NCBI GenBank assembly: GCA_033557835.1
Contig: JAWQRO010000278.1
Location: 1 to 44,855 of the forward strand
Direction: 5' to 3'
DNA length: 44,855 nucleotides
DNA from: Helochares maculicollis
Taxonomy: Eukaryota; Arthropoda; Insecta; Coleoptera; Hydrophilidae
Numbering within the stretch: the stretch's first letter is position 1; the number at the start of each line of letters is the position of its first letter. Below the pieces are notes generated by a model. The model saw only the letters and a list, made by a program, of their open reading frames with translations, had not been told where the DNA came from and searched no databases. Made by a program: the position numbers and the translations under genes. Shown here piece after piece: positions 24,101 to 34,363 of this stretch.

Positions 24101-25545
24101 CAGGAAAAGACAGTGAAATAGATGTAAAAACTAATGTTACTTCCACATACACTGGATTTAACGTAAAGAGTCCAAGTCGATATGAATGTAATTCTGAAAA
24201 TGATAGTATTTCTAGTGGTATAATTGAAGTATCAAGTAATGACACAAATAAAAGTGAATTATATACAACTGCTTTGGATGAGACGATTAAAAATGAGAAA
24301 GATAAGCGATACGAAAAATTGATTGTATCAGCTCCAGATTTAATTAAAAATGTTACTATTGCTGAAGCTATACATAACTTAAACAATGAAGTTACTATTG
24401 AGGGCCCTTCATCTTTGACATTGGAAATTCCAATGAATAATACTGATAATGTAACTAATATTAAAAATGAGCCCATTGTCAGTTCAAGAAATGGTCCTAC
24501 TAATGCAGATAGTAATAAACATAATAACAAACAAAATGATTCATCAACAGAAAAAATTGAGATTAGCAACAAAAAATTTAGTATTTCTCATATACCTCGT
24601 AATACATCAAATATTCCAAAGATTATGTCAAAATCACCAGATGGAAATTATAACAAATCAAATTCTAGCCTGACTTATATAACTGAAATTCAAGTATTAA
24701 CACCAAATAGTAGTGGAAGTTCCAACGTGTCAGAAATAGAAATTGTTCCCAATACCTTAAAAACGGAAGGGAATAAAAATCGAAATTTGGACAACGAATT
24801 TGAAACATATGTAAAAAATTTTGAATCGAATGTTCGTAGTTTTGAATCGAACATTAAGAATTTTGAAACAAATGTGCAAGAGGTTAAGCCAACAGGCGTA
24901 AAACCTCCATCGCCAATCAATGAAAAAATTGATGCCGAAAAGGAGCTGCATAAAATACAGGAAATAGCTGAGGAACAACTTAAAAAATTACCAGAGATGA
25001 GATTCACAACATCCAGCTATGAAGGAACAAAAACTCCAGAGAAGAGACAATCGCAAATTGAGATGTTACGTTCTAATTTTGAGAAAAATTCCACAGAAAA
25101 AAGTCCACCAAAAGGACCAAAAGTAGATATACAAGCATCAAAATCGAGAATACCCATAGCAACTACCTCAAAAACTCCACCTACTTCACCGGAGCGGCGA
25201 GATTCAAGAAATATTGATCTTGAAGCTCAGAAAGATATTATTGAAATGATGACAAACTCAATTCATTCGACTCCTCTAGCATCTAATATAAAATATCAAC
25301 CTAAAGTATCAAGTAAAAATGTTACAGTAACATCAATTAGAAGTAATTCAAAGATTCCATCAGGCTTACCAACTTATAACAGTAGGCCTCCGATTCCTCC
25401 AAGAAAAAGTGAAAGTTTTGATGGAGAGACAACTGTACAAATTTCAACAAGTAATGGGGGAAGTGACAGCATTCGACAATGGGTTTTTAATCAGCCTGAT
25501 ATTTCAGTAACAAATATTGTTGTTGAAAGTAAATCTGACAAGTAG
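18163..25545 (+). CDS. Large PDZ-domain scaffold-like protein, 3' five exons (5' end not found)
   Basis: Five exons join in phase: 18163-18237, 20553-20704, 20943-21087, 21169-21362 and 21592-25545 (TAG stop). All have AG acceptors and GTAAG or GTGAG donors. They encode 1505 visible residues. The first exon begins with the last two bases of a codon, so upstream coding sequence must exist. Visible layout: ETDPEKGRDAYAFDNPGFK (an FxNPxF motif), a linker with WTQWSPLGVLG, then one PDZ domain at visible residues about 76-160 with the carboxylate loop GLGF and helix B starting YEDALTIL. The 1317-residue last exon is rich in K, E, N and S and looks disordered. It carries repeated (S/T)LER motifs, a four-unit heptad repeat near 24799 and an SH3-type PPIPPRK near 25390. 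I infer a cytoplasmic scaffold, possibly the tail of a membrane protein. I do not recognise a named orthologue. The PDZ call is secure; the biological role is unknown. Confidence 0.9.
18238..20552 (+). other. Intron of the PDZ gene (2315 bases)
   Basis: Donor AAAG|GTAAGA and acceptor ACATTTGTAG. It joins the FDNPGF exon to the WTQWSPLGVLG exon with a split Asp codon. No nested gene or repeat family was recognised. Confidence 0.85.
20943..21362 (+). other. PDZ domain split over two exons
   Basis: This is the domain-level annotation of the gene at 18163-25545. The domain runs from about IKVVSLRSHDFTG to PYEVIIEAKG. It is encoded by 20943-21087 and 21169-21362, with the intron interrupting the Gly of NAGDRI. 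Seen directly: GLGF ligand-binding loop, GPASESGKLNAGDRI turn, and YEDALTIL at the start of the second helix. In class I PDZ domains the first residue of that helix is usually His. Tyr followed by an acidic residue resembles the nNOS PDZ domain, which prefers acidic-x-V ligands. The ligand class is an inference. Confidence 0.9.
24799..24882 (+). repeat. Four-unit in-frame heptad (21-nt) repeat inside the PDZ gene last exon
   Basis: Four consecutive seven-residue units are visible: FETYVKN, FESNVRS, FESNIKN, FETNVQE. Phe at the first position and Val or Ile at the fifth give a hydrophobic heptad that would favour a short helix or coiled coil in an otherwise low-complexity chain. The unit is 21 bases and the copies have diverged at synonymous and non-synonymous sites, so this is an old in-frame expansion. 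Confidence 0.85.
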
Positions 25546-26074
25546 TGGCTTTGTATGATTCAATAAGTTTGGATTAAAAGGTGCTATAATTCTAACTCTT
25601 AGAGAGTTGTGATATATTATCATTTTATATACAACAAAGAAATTATGCTTATTATATGTTTTCTGTCTGCAATTATGTAACGTCATTATTAGGCACTTAA
25701 AGAAGTTTCAAAATATAATTCTCAGAGACTTGACTAGTTCTTAAGCCAATGACTTAATTATAATTATTTACATAATGTAAAAATGTGCCCCAAAATTTAC
25801 TAAATTAATAATCATATGGGGAATGGTTAAACTTAAAATTGTTTGCAAATGTGTTATTCCACATATTTTATAAATTTAGCACTGATTCTTAAGCTCAAAA
25901 AATATTGTATCTGTAAATACATACATATTTAGTGTTAATTATTTAACTTGTAAGATATAATATACACGTAACGTGGCCATTTTTTATATATTTCATAAGT
26001 TATATGATGTTATAAACTGTTAAATTTGTTGTTTTAAAACTGGAGCCTTAAAATATTTTTATATTGTAAGTGTA

Positions 26075-26178
26075 AATAAAATATCAGTATGCTCAAGTTA
26101 TTATTGTTATGATTTGGGAATTGAAAAGGGTAAATTCATTATTAACTGTTGTAAATAATATATTTGTCTAACAATAAA
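26075..26178 (+). promoter_or_regulatory. Polyadenylation signals of the PDZ gene
   Basis: Two AATAAA hexamers lie at 26075-26080 and 26173-26178, about 530 and 630 bases after the TAG stop of the PDZ gene. The second is followed by a T-rich stretch. The 3' UTR (25546 to about 26200) is AT-rich and has no other recognisable element. The choice of site cannot be decided from sequence alone. Confidence 0.5.
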
Positions 26179-26269
26179 CTTTATTCTTTTAAAATGAATC
26201 TTATTTTTTAATAATTAAGGCGAGGTATTGAAACCAATAATTATACTAAATTTTTTCTTCTAATTATTT

Positions 26270-26275
26270 TTTATT
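26270..26275 (-). promoter_or_regulatory. Polyadenylation signal of CRIPT
   Basis: AATAAA on the minus strand (TTTATT on plus), 84 bases after the CRIPT stop codon. It is the nearest convincing hexamer. It places the CRIPT 3' end within about 100 bases of the convergent 3' end of the PDZ gene. Confidence 0.5.
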
Positions 26276-26358
26276 ACAAAATAAAACAAGATACTGTACA
26301 TAAAATAATACACTTTGTCTAAAATAATCTCCTTAAATATGATTGATATTTATTTATT

Positions 26359-29196
26359 CTAAGCAGATGATTGTTTGTAATTTTTAGTGCTCAATAATTT
26401 TTTGCCACACATTGCACAAATCCCCTTTTTATATGCACATGATTGGCAGTAATGCGACCCTACCTGATGAACTTTCTGTCGGCAAATTCTGTAACAAAAC
26501 ATTCATTTTAGTATAGAACATGTTTATGGCCCTATTGTTACTGTTAATCATAACCAATGTGGCAATATGACTGTAAATAGCTGCAACTATACTTTCTCAC
26601 TATAAATTTGACTTTCTCACTGTCTTCCACGACAAAAATATGAACAAGTTCCCTCTACAGGTAGTAAGACCTAAGATACATAAAACAAGACATCTGTGCT
26701 ACAATGCACAAAATAAGACAACGAGAGAAATTAAGAAGCCACACTCTGCAATATGGGTTGAAATATTAAGAAACAAAGTTTTAAGTTTATAGATACATTA
26801 TTTATAAATATAATAAAGAAAGGTCCATATTGTCGTTTTTAATAACTTTATTTTTATTGAATTAGCTTAATATTATGAAATATTTATATAGTTAAAAAAA
26901 AATTAAGTTCTATGAGAACTCTGAAAGTAATTAGTAAAAATAGCAGAATTCTAAGTGACATTATTAAAATTGAAGAATAAGTCATATTTTTCATTTAGTT
27001 AAATAAATTTAGGTCATTAGACGAAACTTAACATAAACTAGTTGTTTTGTTCTTTAAAATATAATAATTGCTTCCAAACTAGTAAATATCTATTAAGCAC
27101 AGTATAATGCTTATTAACTTCCAATAAAAGATGTAATTAATAACTAAGCCTTGCTGTATTTAATGCTTGTTAGCCTGTAAACTATTTCCTTGCCAGATAA
27201 TATAAACATTAACAATGATAGATATTTTTGACCAAAGTCGAACGGAAAATTAACTTCAGATCATAAAAGTCAGAAACTGACTTAGTACTTATTAAGTGAG
27301 TTAAATGGTGTTTTCCAACTCCTTTTACAAATATTTTAAAGCAAGTTCAGTACATAGAAATAATTTGTGAAAATTGTTTTAGGAAATATAAAATGAAGTA
27401 GCATTTAAATTGTTCTTTTATGGAAATATATACAGCCAAGCATTATATCAGCAAAAATATTTGAAATAGAATTGAACATTATTTATGTAAATTTTAATAA
27501 TTTTTGAAACATTTCATAGTTTTGTCCATAAAAAAATATTGGATTTTGTTAAATTATGGATTTGATTTGACGAAATCCAAAATTATAATTCAAGGAAAAT
27601 GTTACTAATCAGCGAGATGATTTCTAAAGTACATTATTGTTTAAAAATGGCATTAACATATGGGTGGTATTTGACCTAAGATGAACAGAAATTTTATGAC
27701 AAGGTCCAAATAATATTATTTAATCTGTGTATTTGTTCCTAATTCTTAGAACACAAATTATTGATAAAAATGTAAGCATACTTGGAAAAATCTCTAGTGC
27801 TAAACTTGCCTCTCCACAGAATTTATGAACATATGAAAATACATCACACTTGTTCACAAGAAGATTCAAGATTTTTTGTACCACAAGTTAGCAGCTAGAG
27901 AAGCGCACTTTGAAAACAATTTTACTGTATCTGTAACTTTCATATAAAATAAATCAATATAAATACATCTTTTAAATATTATGGTAAGTATTAATTTTAT
28001 AAATTATTATAATTAAAATATTTAAGAAATATATATCATTAAAATAATATTTTTAAGTTTAAATTTATTAAATTACTATCTTTTTGAAGAATTTTTTCAT
28101 GGAATTAAATAAAAGTAAATTATAGAAGACATTTGTTTGTGCAATTTAGGTCACATGTATCCTATCAAAATTATATCACAAAGGAGTACTAAGATAATTT
28201 TGTACCAGGCTTTTGTCTTCAAAGAGAGTTTTAGTCAGCAATTTTTAAACATATTTTTTACAACTAGAATGGTGCGAGTTACTTTTCATTGACTGTTAGA
28301 TGAAAAGGTGATACGATAGCTGGATATATGAAAAAATATAGAAATTATTCTTTTGAATCTAAGATTACTTAATCATAGACTACTATTAAAAGCAAAAGTT
28401 ATTAAGTATGCTAACTAATTGGTGTCCTTGTTGTTTCCTCAAACAATACTGTCAAATATATTTGAAGTACATATGTATATTAGCATTAAAAAAAGAACAA
28501 GTTAATGATTTTCATGTGCATTTTATTAATTAGACTTCAGCTATTGGTTATGTCTACAAATTAGATATTTTCCAAATGGGGTTAGGGTTAAGAAGAGGGA
28601 GATTTAGAGAGTAAGTTATCTAATTTTAGATGGTGGACATATTAATTAACGGACTTCAACCCAATTCAGAACACTGTAGATTGGCCAAAGCATTTACCTC
28701 CCCTTATCAAGATATCTTTCTACGAAAGATCAATTTATAATCATGTCATTTGGTGTCATATTTTCGACGTACAATTTTTACATATCCCAGTAGTTTGTTT
28801 TCTGTAAGCCGAAGCTGTATTGCCATTCGTTATAAATATTTATACTTTAAAATTGTATTCTTTTAAAGTTCATTTAAGTATTAGTAACCAATAGTAAATT
28901 TCTTAGATATCTTTTTAGGAATTTTGAGGTTATATTTATATAAATAAATGATAGTACTCTCACAAAAAATGGTTTTCGAGAATTATTATTGTAACCCGTT
29001 GTAAGCTAATTGTATATTTTTACCTGCAAGTCTCAAACTTGGATGTGTACGGATTAAATCTGTTTTTTGTTGCTGTTAATGCTTTATTTTCATTAACTTT
29101 CCTGCCCCCTCCTTCAGTAGTATTTCTAGCACCACTTTTCCATGGATCTGGGGTTATTACTTTACCCAATTTCTTCTCACACTTTTCACAAACCAT
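26359..29196 (-). CDS. CRIPT: CRIPT, cysteine-rich PDZ-binding protein
   Basis: Two exons on the minus strand: 29196-29024 (MVCEKCEKKLGKVITPDPW to FETC plus a split Arg) and 26488-26359 (ICRQKVHQVGSHYCQSC to NYKQSSA, stop). Together they give 100 residues, against about 101 in animal CRIPT. Donor GTAAAA and acceptor TTACAG are present; the intron is 2535 bases. Visible hallmarks are the N-terminal CEKC pair, the TPDPWK and ARNTTEGGGRK blocks, and the C-terminal CxxC pairs in HYCQSC and GICAMC, which bind zinc in this family. The family is small, cytosolic or nuclear, binds PSD-95 PDZ3 in mammals and is also linked to the minor spliceosome. Here the extreme C-terminus is SSA, not the mammalian TSV, so the classical PDZ ligand appears to be missing. 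Confidence 0.97.
26489..29023 (-). other. CRIPT intron
   Basis: A 2535-base AT-rich intron splitting a 100-codon gene. I saw no open frame, repeat family or RNA gene in it on either strand. Several A/T homopolymer tracts are present. Confidence 0.8.
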
Positions 29197-29797
29197 TTCA
29201 GAGTTATTTTAATATTGAATAATAAAAATAACAGATGATTGTAAATAAAATTATCGGCAGAAATCTATATGATGTTTTTACTACAGTGACGCCCTCTGGT
29301 TGTGGCAATTTTATAATCATAATGGCGCTGAAATTTTAACGAATAGCTTTGGGTACAGTAATAGATCTAATAAATTATTTGTAAATCGTAAAAACTGTTC
29401 TTAATTTTGAGATAAATATACAAATACCATGCACCCAGGTTTGTTTATGTACTACAAACTGTAAATAACATAAGCAGGGCAATAGCCTATTTCATGTTTA
29501 TCAAGAGTTGGCAAAATTGAGTACATCTTTATCACAATCTATCTTATATTGTATTTTCACCATACTTTGAAACTTAGGAATTTTTTGGCTTTGTCACAAA
29601 ATAAAATTTGAAATCATGTTATACCATATATAGTATATCAAGAAAATAGAAATCTAGAAATGATAAGGTATTTAGGAAGTTGTACAATACAACAAACATT
29701 TGGAAATAGAAATAAAGTAAAACATGATTTTAACAAATTATAATAAATAATTTATTTTGACAATATCACATGTTAAATAGACGAATCTGTAATTTTG
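29197..29797. other. Intergenic spacer between TBCE (3' end) and CRIPT (5' end)
   Basis: About 600 bases between two genes on the same strand. It must hold the CRIPT promoter and 5' UTR and the TBCE 3' UTR. No TATA box at a convincing distance was found. Apart from the TBCE polyadenylation hexamer, nothing specific is visible. Confidence 0.6.
29751..29756 (-). promoter_or_regulatory. Polyadenylation signal of TBCE
   Basis: AATAAA on the minus strand (TTTATT on plus), 42 bases beyond the TBCE stop codon. It implies a very short 3' UTR. It is the closest hexamer to the stop. Confidence 0.55.
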
Positions 29798-32700
29798 TTA
29801 AGTCCGCACAATAATTTTATCCCCCTTTTGTATAGAATAATAACCCAATTCTTTTCCTTCATCATCCAAAGTAATTTCAATGTTTCCAGAGCCACTAGTA
29901 TACAGTAAAGTAGGCCGCGTCGGCAAGTTAAATAAACGTTGTGTCATCATTATTAATTTTTGGATAACTAATGTAGGCGGTAATTTCTTTTTTATTGTTT
30001 TATTTTCATAAGTGATTTCAACTTCCACTAAAGATCCTTGAATAACTTTAGGCTCAATTTTCAACTCTGCTTCTTCTGGGGTACCATATTCTAAAATAGT
30101 TGTAAAATAATTTATGATAGTAATTTACATCTCTGAACTTACTTTCAATGAGCTCCAAATATCTGTTGTGTGTTTTCACAAACTCATTTTCTTGTTCTGT
30201 ACTTTTAATTGTTAACCATTCTAATCCATATTTTTTAACATAATCATACTCAGCCCCTTTTCGTTCATCCGGTAATATTTTTGTTCCATTTAATACCTAT
30301 AAGATATAAAAACATTATGATAAATAAAATGATGTAATGATTGCCGGAGTACCTGCAGATGAGCAATTCTTGCTATAATTAGTTGAACAGATGTATTATA
30401 GCTCTCACTTTCTAAAACAGGATTTTTAATAAACCTCAGATCGGACAAATTTCTTAATTTGTTCAATTCTCCAACATGGGCCCACTGAAATTAAGAAAGA
30501 TTAATATTTTGATAAATGTAATATTTACTTTAACAATGTACTTTAGATATTTTATTCTCCGATATAACCAGCTTTTTTAGTTGGAAAAAATCATCAGTTT
30601 TCCCATATTTGTTGTGAGAAAATGTTATGCTATCGATTCCGATATTTTCTAAAAGTAGCATTTCAAGCTTGGGCAACTTTGATAATTTGTTGATTTCATT
30701 CCAAGATCCGATTGGATTATTTTCTAAGTCTAGCATCTTTAAATTTCCAAGATTATGACCATCTGGCAATTCAATCGAAGTAATTTTATTGGAGGGAATA
30801 ATTAATTCTTCCAAATAAGGAAAAACTGTTGATAATTTTAAAACGTGGTTCCATGTTAATTCTGCTCTTCCACAAATCAAAACTCGCAAATTTACAAAGC
30901 TCCACTTTGATACGTCATTAGGCATTTCCATGATGTTCTCACTAAAAAAAAAAAAACACTTTTTCCAGATATGTTGTCTTTTGTTTTGAGCGATTCTTAC
31001 CTAACCAACAACCAGCGAAGATATTCCAGTTGTGAACAAATGTTGAAAATTTCTTCCCAATTTGACAGCAAATTTTTTGAAATATCTAGTTCAGTAATGT
31101 TTGGGCATAATTTTCTTAGATCAGATGAATTTGCTGACCCTCTAACGAACTGCATTCGTAAATTTACAACTTGTAATTTTATAAAATCACTAAAAGAACC
31201 AAATCGGTACTAATAGAAGTTTGAACTCGATATTAATCCTACTTGCAGTTAAATTTCTTACCTTTGTTTTTCCCTAATATCATCAAAACCAACAAGATGT
31301 AAAAAGGGTGCATTCATTTTTTGTTGAAAACTTAGTAGCTGCTGCTGATTTAATTTTTCAGTCATTTCATCGTCCTTTTTTCCGTACCGTGATGTTATTG
31401 CTTTAATACACGATTGACCTAAATTTACTCGTTCTGGTCTAACAAATGATCCTGATGTAGGGTGTCTATAACAATTAAGATATACACTGCTTTTATGTCA
31501 AGTAATTTGAGCAATTTCCAGAACAATAACTTAGTTTTAAATATACACATATCAGTGGACAATATTTTCGGTTTTGTCCTCTGAGAAACACTTCCATAAG
31601 AAATTATAGTAGCACTATTACCTTTTTTTTTAATTTTCATAACATGTTGCCTCTTACAACTGAAATATAATAAAAACTATACATAAAGGAAGTTAGATTT
31701 ATTTTATATGATTTGCATTTACACAGCACTGCTTACGATATTGTATACTTGTTGATCTGATTATTTCACTGTTTTTTTGTGTCTAAATTTAGTTTATATT
31801 TAGAATGAAAGTTAGTTGATTGTCTAGCCTTTTGACTCAAAGTTTCTAAGTTCTTGAGTTGCATTATTTTTGTAAAGAAAAAAAATACCAAAAGCATGAG
31901 AGAGCACAATTTATTAAATACGTCATTACTTTCCTTGGCCATTGTCTTTAACCTGAGTAAGAAGTGTTGGTCAGCATGAAGTATCCTTTTTATATACTTA
32001 TATTCTATTACTGAAACTATTGCTTTTATTTTCGGCAGTTTTCATATTCATTTCTTCAGTTTTTAAAATCTAAGCCAAATAAATTTGTAATCATACATAC
32101 TCTTGTTTAATTGCCAAACTTGAAGTAGTGTACTATTCTTTCTTACAAATGCCTGGTTTTAACTTAATTTTATTATAGAGAAGCAGGTAATAGTTTGTTG
32201 GATCTTATTGTACAGAGGCATCTAGTTTTCTTTTTAACGAAATGTCTGTTAGTTACATTGTTATAATAGTTATCTATAATTTTATACAACCTAATGCTAT
32301 TGTGGCTATTGTTAGAAAAATGTCTTTCATCCATATTTAATCAATCTATTTTTAGTTAGTCATTTTTAAAAATATTGGTGTTGAAATAACATCATCTGTT
32401 GATCAATACCTAACTCGTTTATCTTCCCTTACTTGACCTGCTAATCCTACTTATTTTGCTATATTCACACACCACATTTTTGTGATATTTATCAATGATA
32501 ACAATACTGTCCCAAACCTTCATATATAAAAATGTCTTCACCAATAAAACTCACATCACCAATATTCGGCACTCATTGTTACTTTCGAGTTTTCTAAAAA
32601 CTGTTTTGAATATGGTTCATATTGACTTTCAAACCAATAACTTGTAGAAGTACAAAGCAGCACAATAGAGCTCTATTTAATCGGCTAGTTTACTAGAAGA

Positions 32701-33300
32701 AACTAGAAAAATGTTAACTTTGTTCCTTTTAAACTACCTGAAGCATCTATTAATATGGAAATGTAAAATGTATTACATATTGAAAACTATGAAATTTCAA
32801 CTCGAAACATTTTAAATGAGTCTAGAAGATTTGGTCAGATTTCTTGGCTAAAATGTAAAAATGAAGTACAATATTCTCCAAATCTATGCTTGTATGAATT
32901 TATGCAGCAAAAACAATTTCACATGGGTACTGAAGTAGGCACATTACCCAAAAAGGTCCGGTGATGCAAAATATGCACTAAACAATTGGAGTTGTAGAGG
33001 TTAAATATGAAGATCAATAAGAGAATTAAAATGGCCATTAAGAAAATAGTTTCAACTAACAAGACTGGCAGTTTAAATAATTTAAGACATATCTTACCTA
33101 GTTGTAAAGTATTGTACGCTATTGACACACCCATTGTGTTTACCTCTTTCTGGGTCGTCCCAATCTATTCCCAACCATATCGAAGGATGGTTTTCGACAG
33201 GGCCTATGTATTTTATTGTCCCATATTGTCCAGAACATTCAACTCTCTTACCTACTTCAGGAACTAGAATAGATATAGTACTTGTTGCATCGACTAACAT
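29798..33300 (-). CDS. TBCE: Tubulin-specific chaperone E (tubulin folding cofactor E)
   Basis: Seven exons on the minus strand join in phase: 33300-33098, 31465-31262, 31189-31001, 30941-30542, 30484-30353, 30296-30143 and 30090-29798. They give 524 residues, against about 527 in human TBCE. Domains: N-terminal CAP-Gly (KRVECSGQYGTIKYIG, IWLGIDWDDPERGKHNG, then HPTSGSFVRPERVNLG), central leucine-rich repeats (for example CPNITELDISKNLL, FPYLEELIIPSNKI, LGNLKMLDLENNPIG), and a C-terminal ubiquitin-like domain ending YYSIQKGDKIIVRT. TBCE binds alpha-tubulin and, with TBCD and TBCC, assembles or dissociates tubulin heterodimers in the cytosol. Exon 3 starts after the TTTTAG at 31190; that acceptor, rather than the TTAG about 20 bases upstream, keeps the frame. 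The ATG at 33300 puts the CAP-Gly domain near the N-terminus, as expected. The CAP-Gly GKNDG motif reads GKHNG here. Confidence 0.97.
31466..33097 (-). other. TBCE intron 1
   Basis: A 1632-base AT-rich intron between the CAP-Gly exon and the second coding exon, with donor GTAAGAT and acceptor TTATAG. The other five TBCE introns are under 100 bases. No repeat family or gene was recognised inside it. Confidence 0.8.
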
Positions 33301-34055
33301 TTTTTGTTTTGATTTAGGAAGTTTTTAAGTATCTGGAAATATTTAAATGGTTAGTAGTCGCAAATTCAATTGTTGAACAATGTTTATTTCGGTGTAGGCA
33401 TGTTTCAGTGCTGGTAAGAATGAAATGCTTACTGTAATAAATTGGGATTTTCACTAATCACGGACATTTGTTGGTTAGAAATTTTTTCGCCTCTCGTTAA
33501 TCATCTGTCAAATGGGAGAATTTTAAATGTTAATGAAAGATGTCGCCTCGATTAGTAACGTTGGTTGCCTACAAGCAACGCTTAAGAGTAAATTTCTTAA
33601 CATTAGTGTCTATATTTATGCCAACAATACCCTTACCTAAACAAAGGGCAATAAACATATACATAATCTATGAGAAAGTCAATCTGATATTTAATTGGGC
33701 TTGCGTTGGACAAATTTTTTGAGTTTTAGAAATTTTAGTTTGGAATGCGTTTGAAGAAGATTGGTAATGATTATACTAAAAGGCTTTAGCTCCATGCAGA
33801 GCGAATTGGAATTTATAGGCATTGCCGAATAATTGGGCGAATGAAGTGTATATTGACATTATGTAAGAAAATCAGCTGTTATATAAGTAAAAATATTTCT
33901 ACTTTTTATATGTAACTTCCTGCCTTTAAAATGAACAAAATCGAAGGAGATTGAGAATTTTCTAAATGCCACCTTCATAAGATATAGTGTGTTGGTATAG
34001 CCAGTTGGATATCGGATCTCTCATCTCCCATACTCTGGCACATGTATTTTTAATT
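33301..34055. other. Region upstream of TBCE
   Basis: It should contain the TBCE promoter and 5' UTR. No TATA or initiator element can be assigned with confidence. Open frames here look non-coding. Confidence 0.4.
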
Positions 34056-34363
34056 TTAACACGTTGAGCCCCGCACAGAAAGTCATAATGTTGCAATTGG
34101 AACCACAATAATTTATTTTTAGTAATTATCTATGTATTTTTAACAAAACTAGGAAAATTTTTCATTTGTGAGTATTTAACGGCTTTATATATTTTTTTCT
34201 GTGGCCACGGGTAGACTATATAATAAATCTCCATGGAGTAGGTTAATACAAATTATGGTCGTCGGTGCCCACGTGGAGTTTTAGTTAAAATGTGGTGTCC
34301 ACCGGTGGATACCCAGCTCAGATCCGATAAATGTGGATAGGTGGAAACACAAGGCTCAACGTG
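34056..34363. mobile_element. PiggyBac-like MITE
   Basis: A TTAA at 34056-34059 is followed at once by CACGTTGAGCC (34060-34070). Its exact reverse complement GGCTCAACGTG closes the element at 34353-34363. The right flank is CTAT rather than TTAA, so the right target duplication has decayed or the end is offset. The length of about 308 bases, no coding capacity, the TTAA target and the 11-base terminal inverted repeats fit a non-autonomous piggyBac-type element. The interior holds palindromes such as CCACCGGTGG. Confidence 0.75.

Noticed and set aside
23976..24572. A 198-codon minus-strand open frame
   Set aside because: It is antisense to the continuous PDZ-gene exon. Its leucine, serine and valine-rich translation is what reversed Asn/Lys/Asp-rich codons produce.
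33007..33328. Plus-strand open frames of 86 and 68 codons
   Set aside because: They lie opposite the TBCE CAP-Gly exon, which has clear homology and in-phase splicing, so they are shadows.
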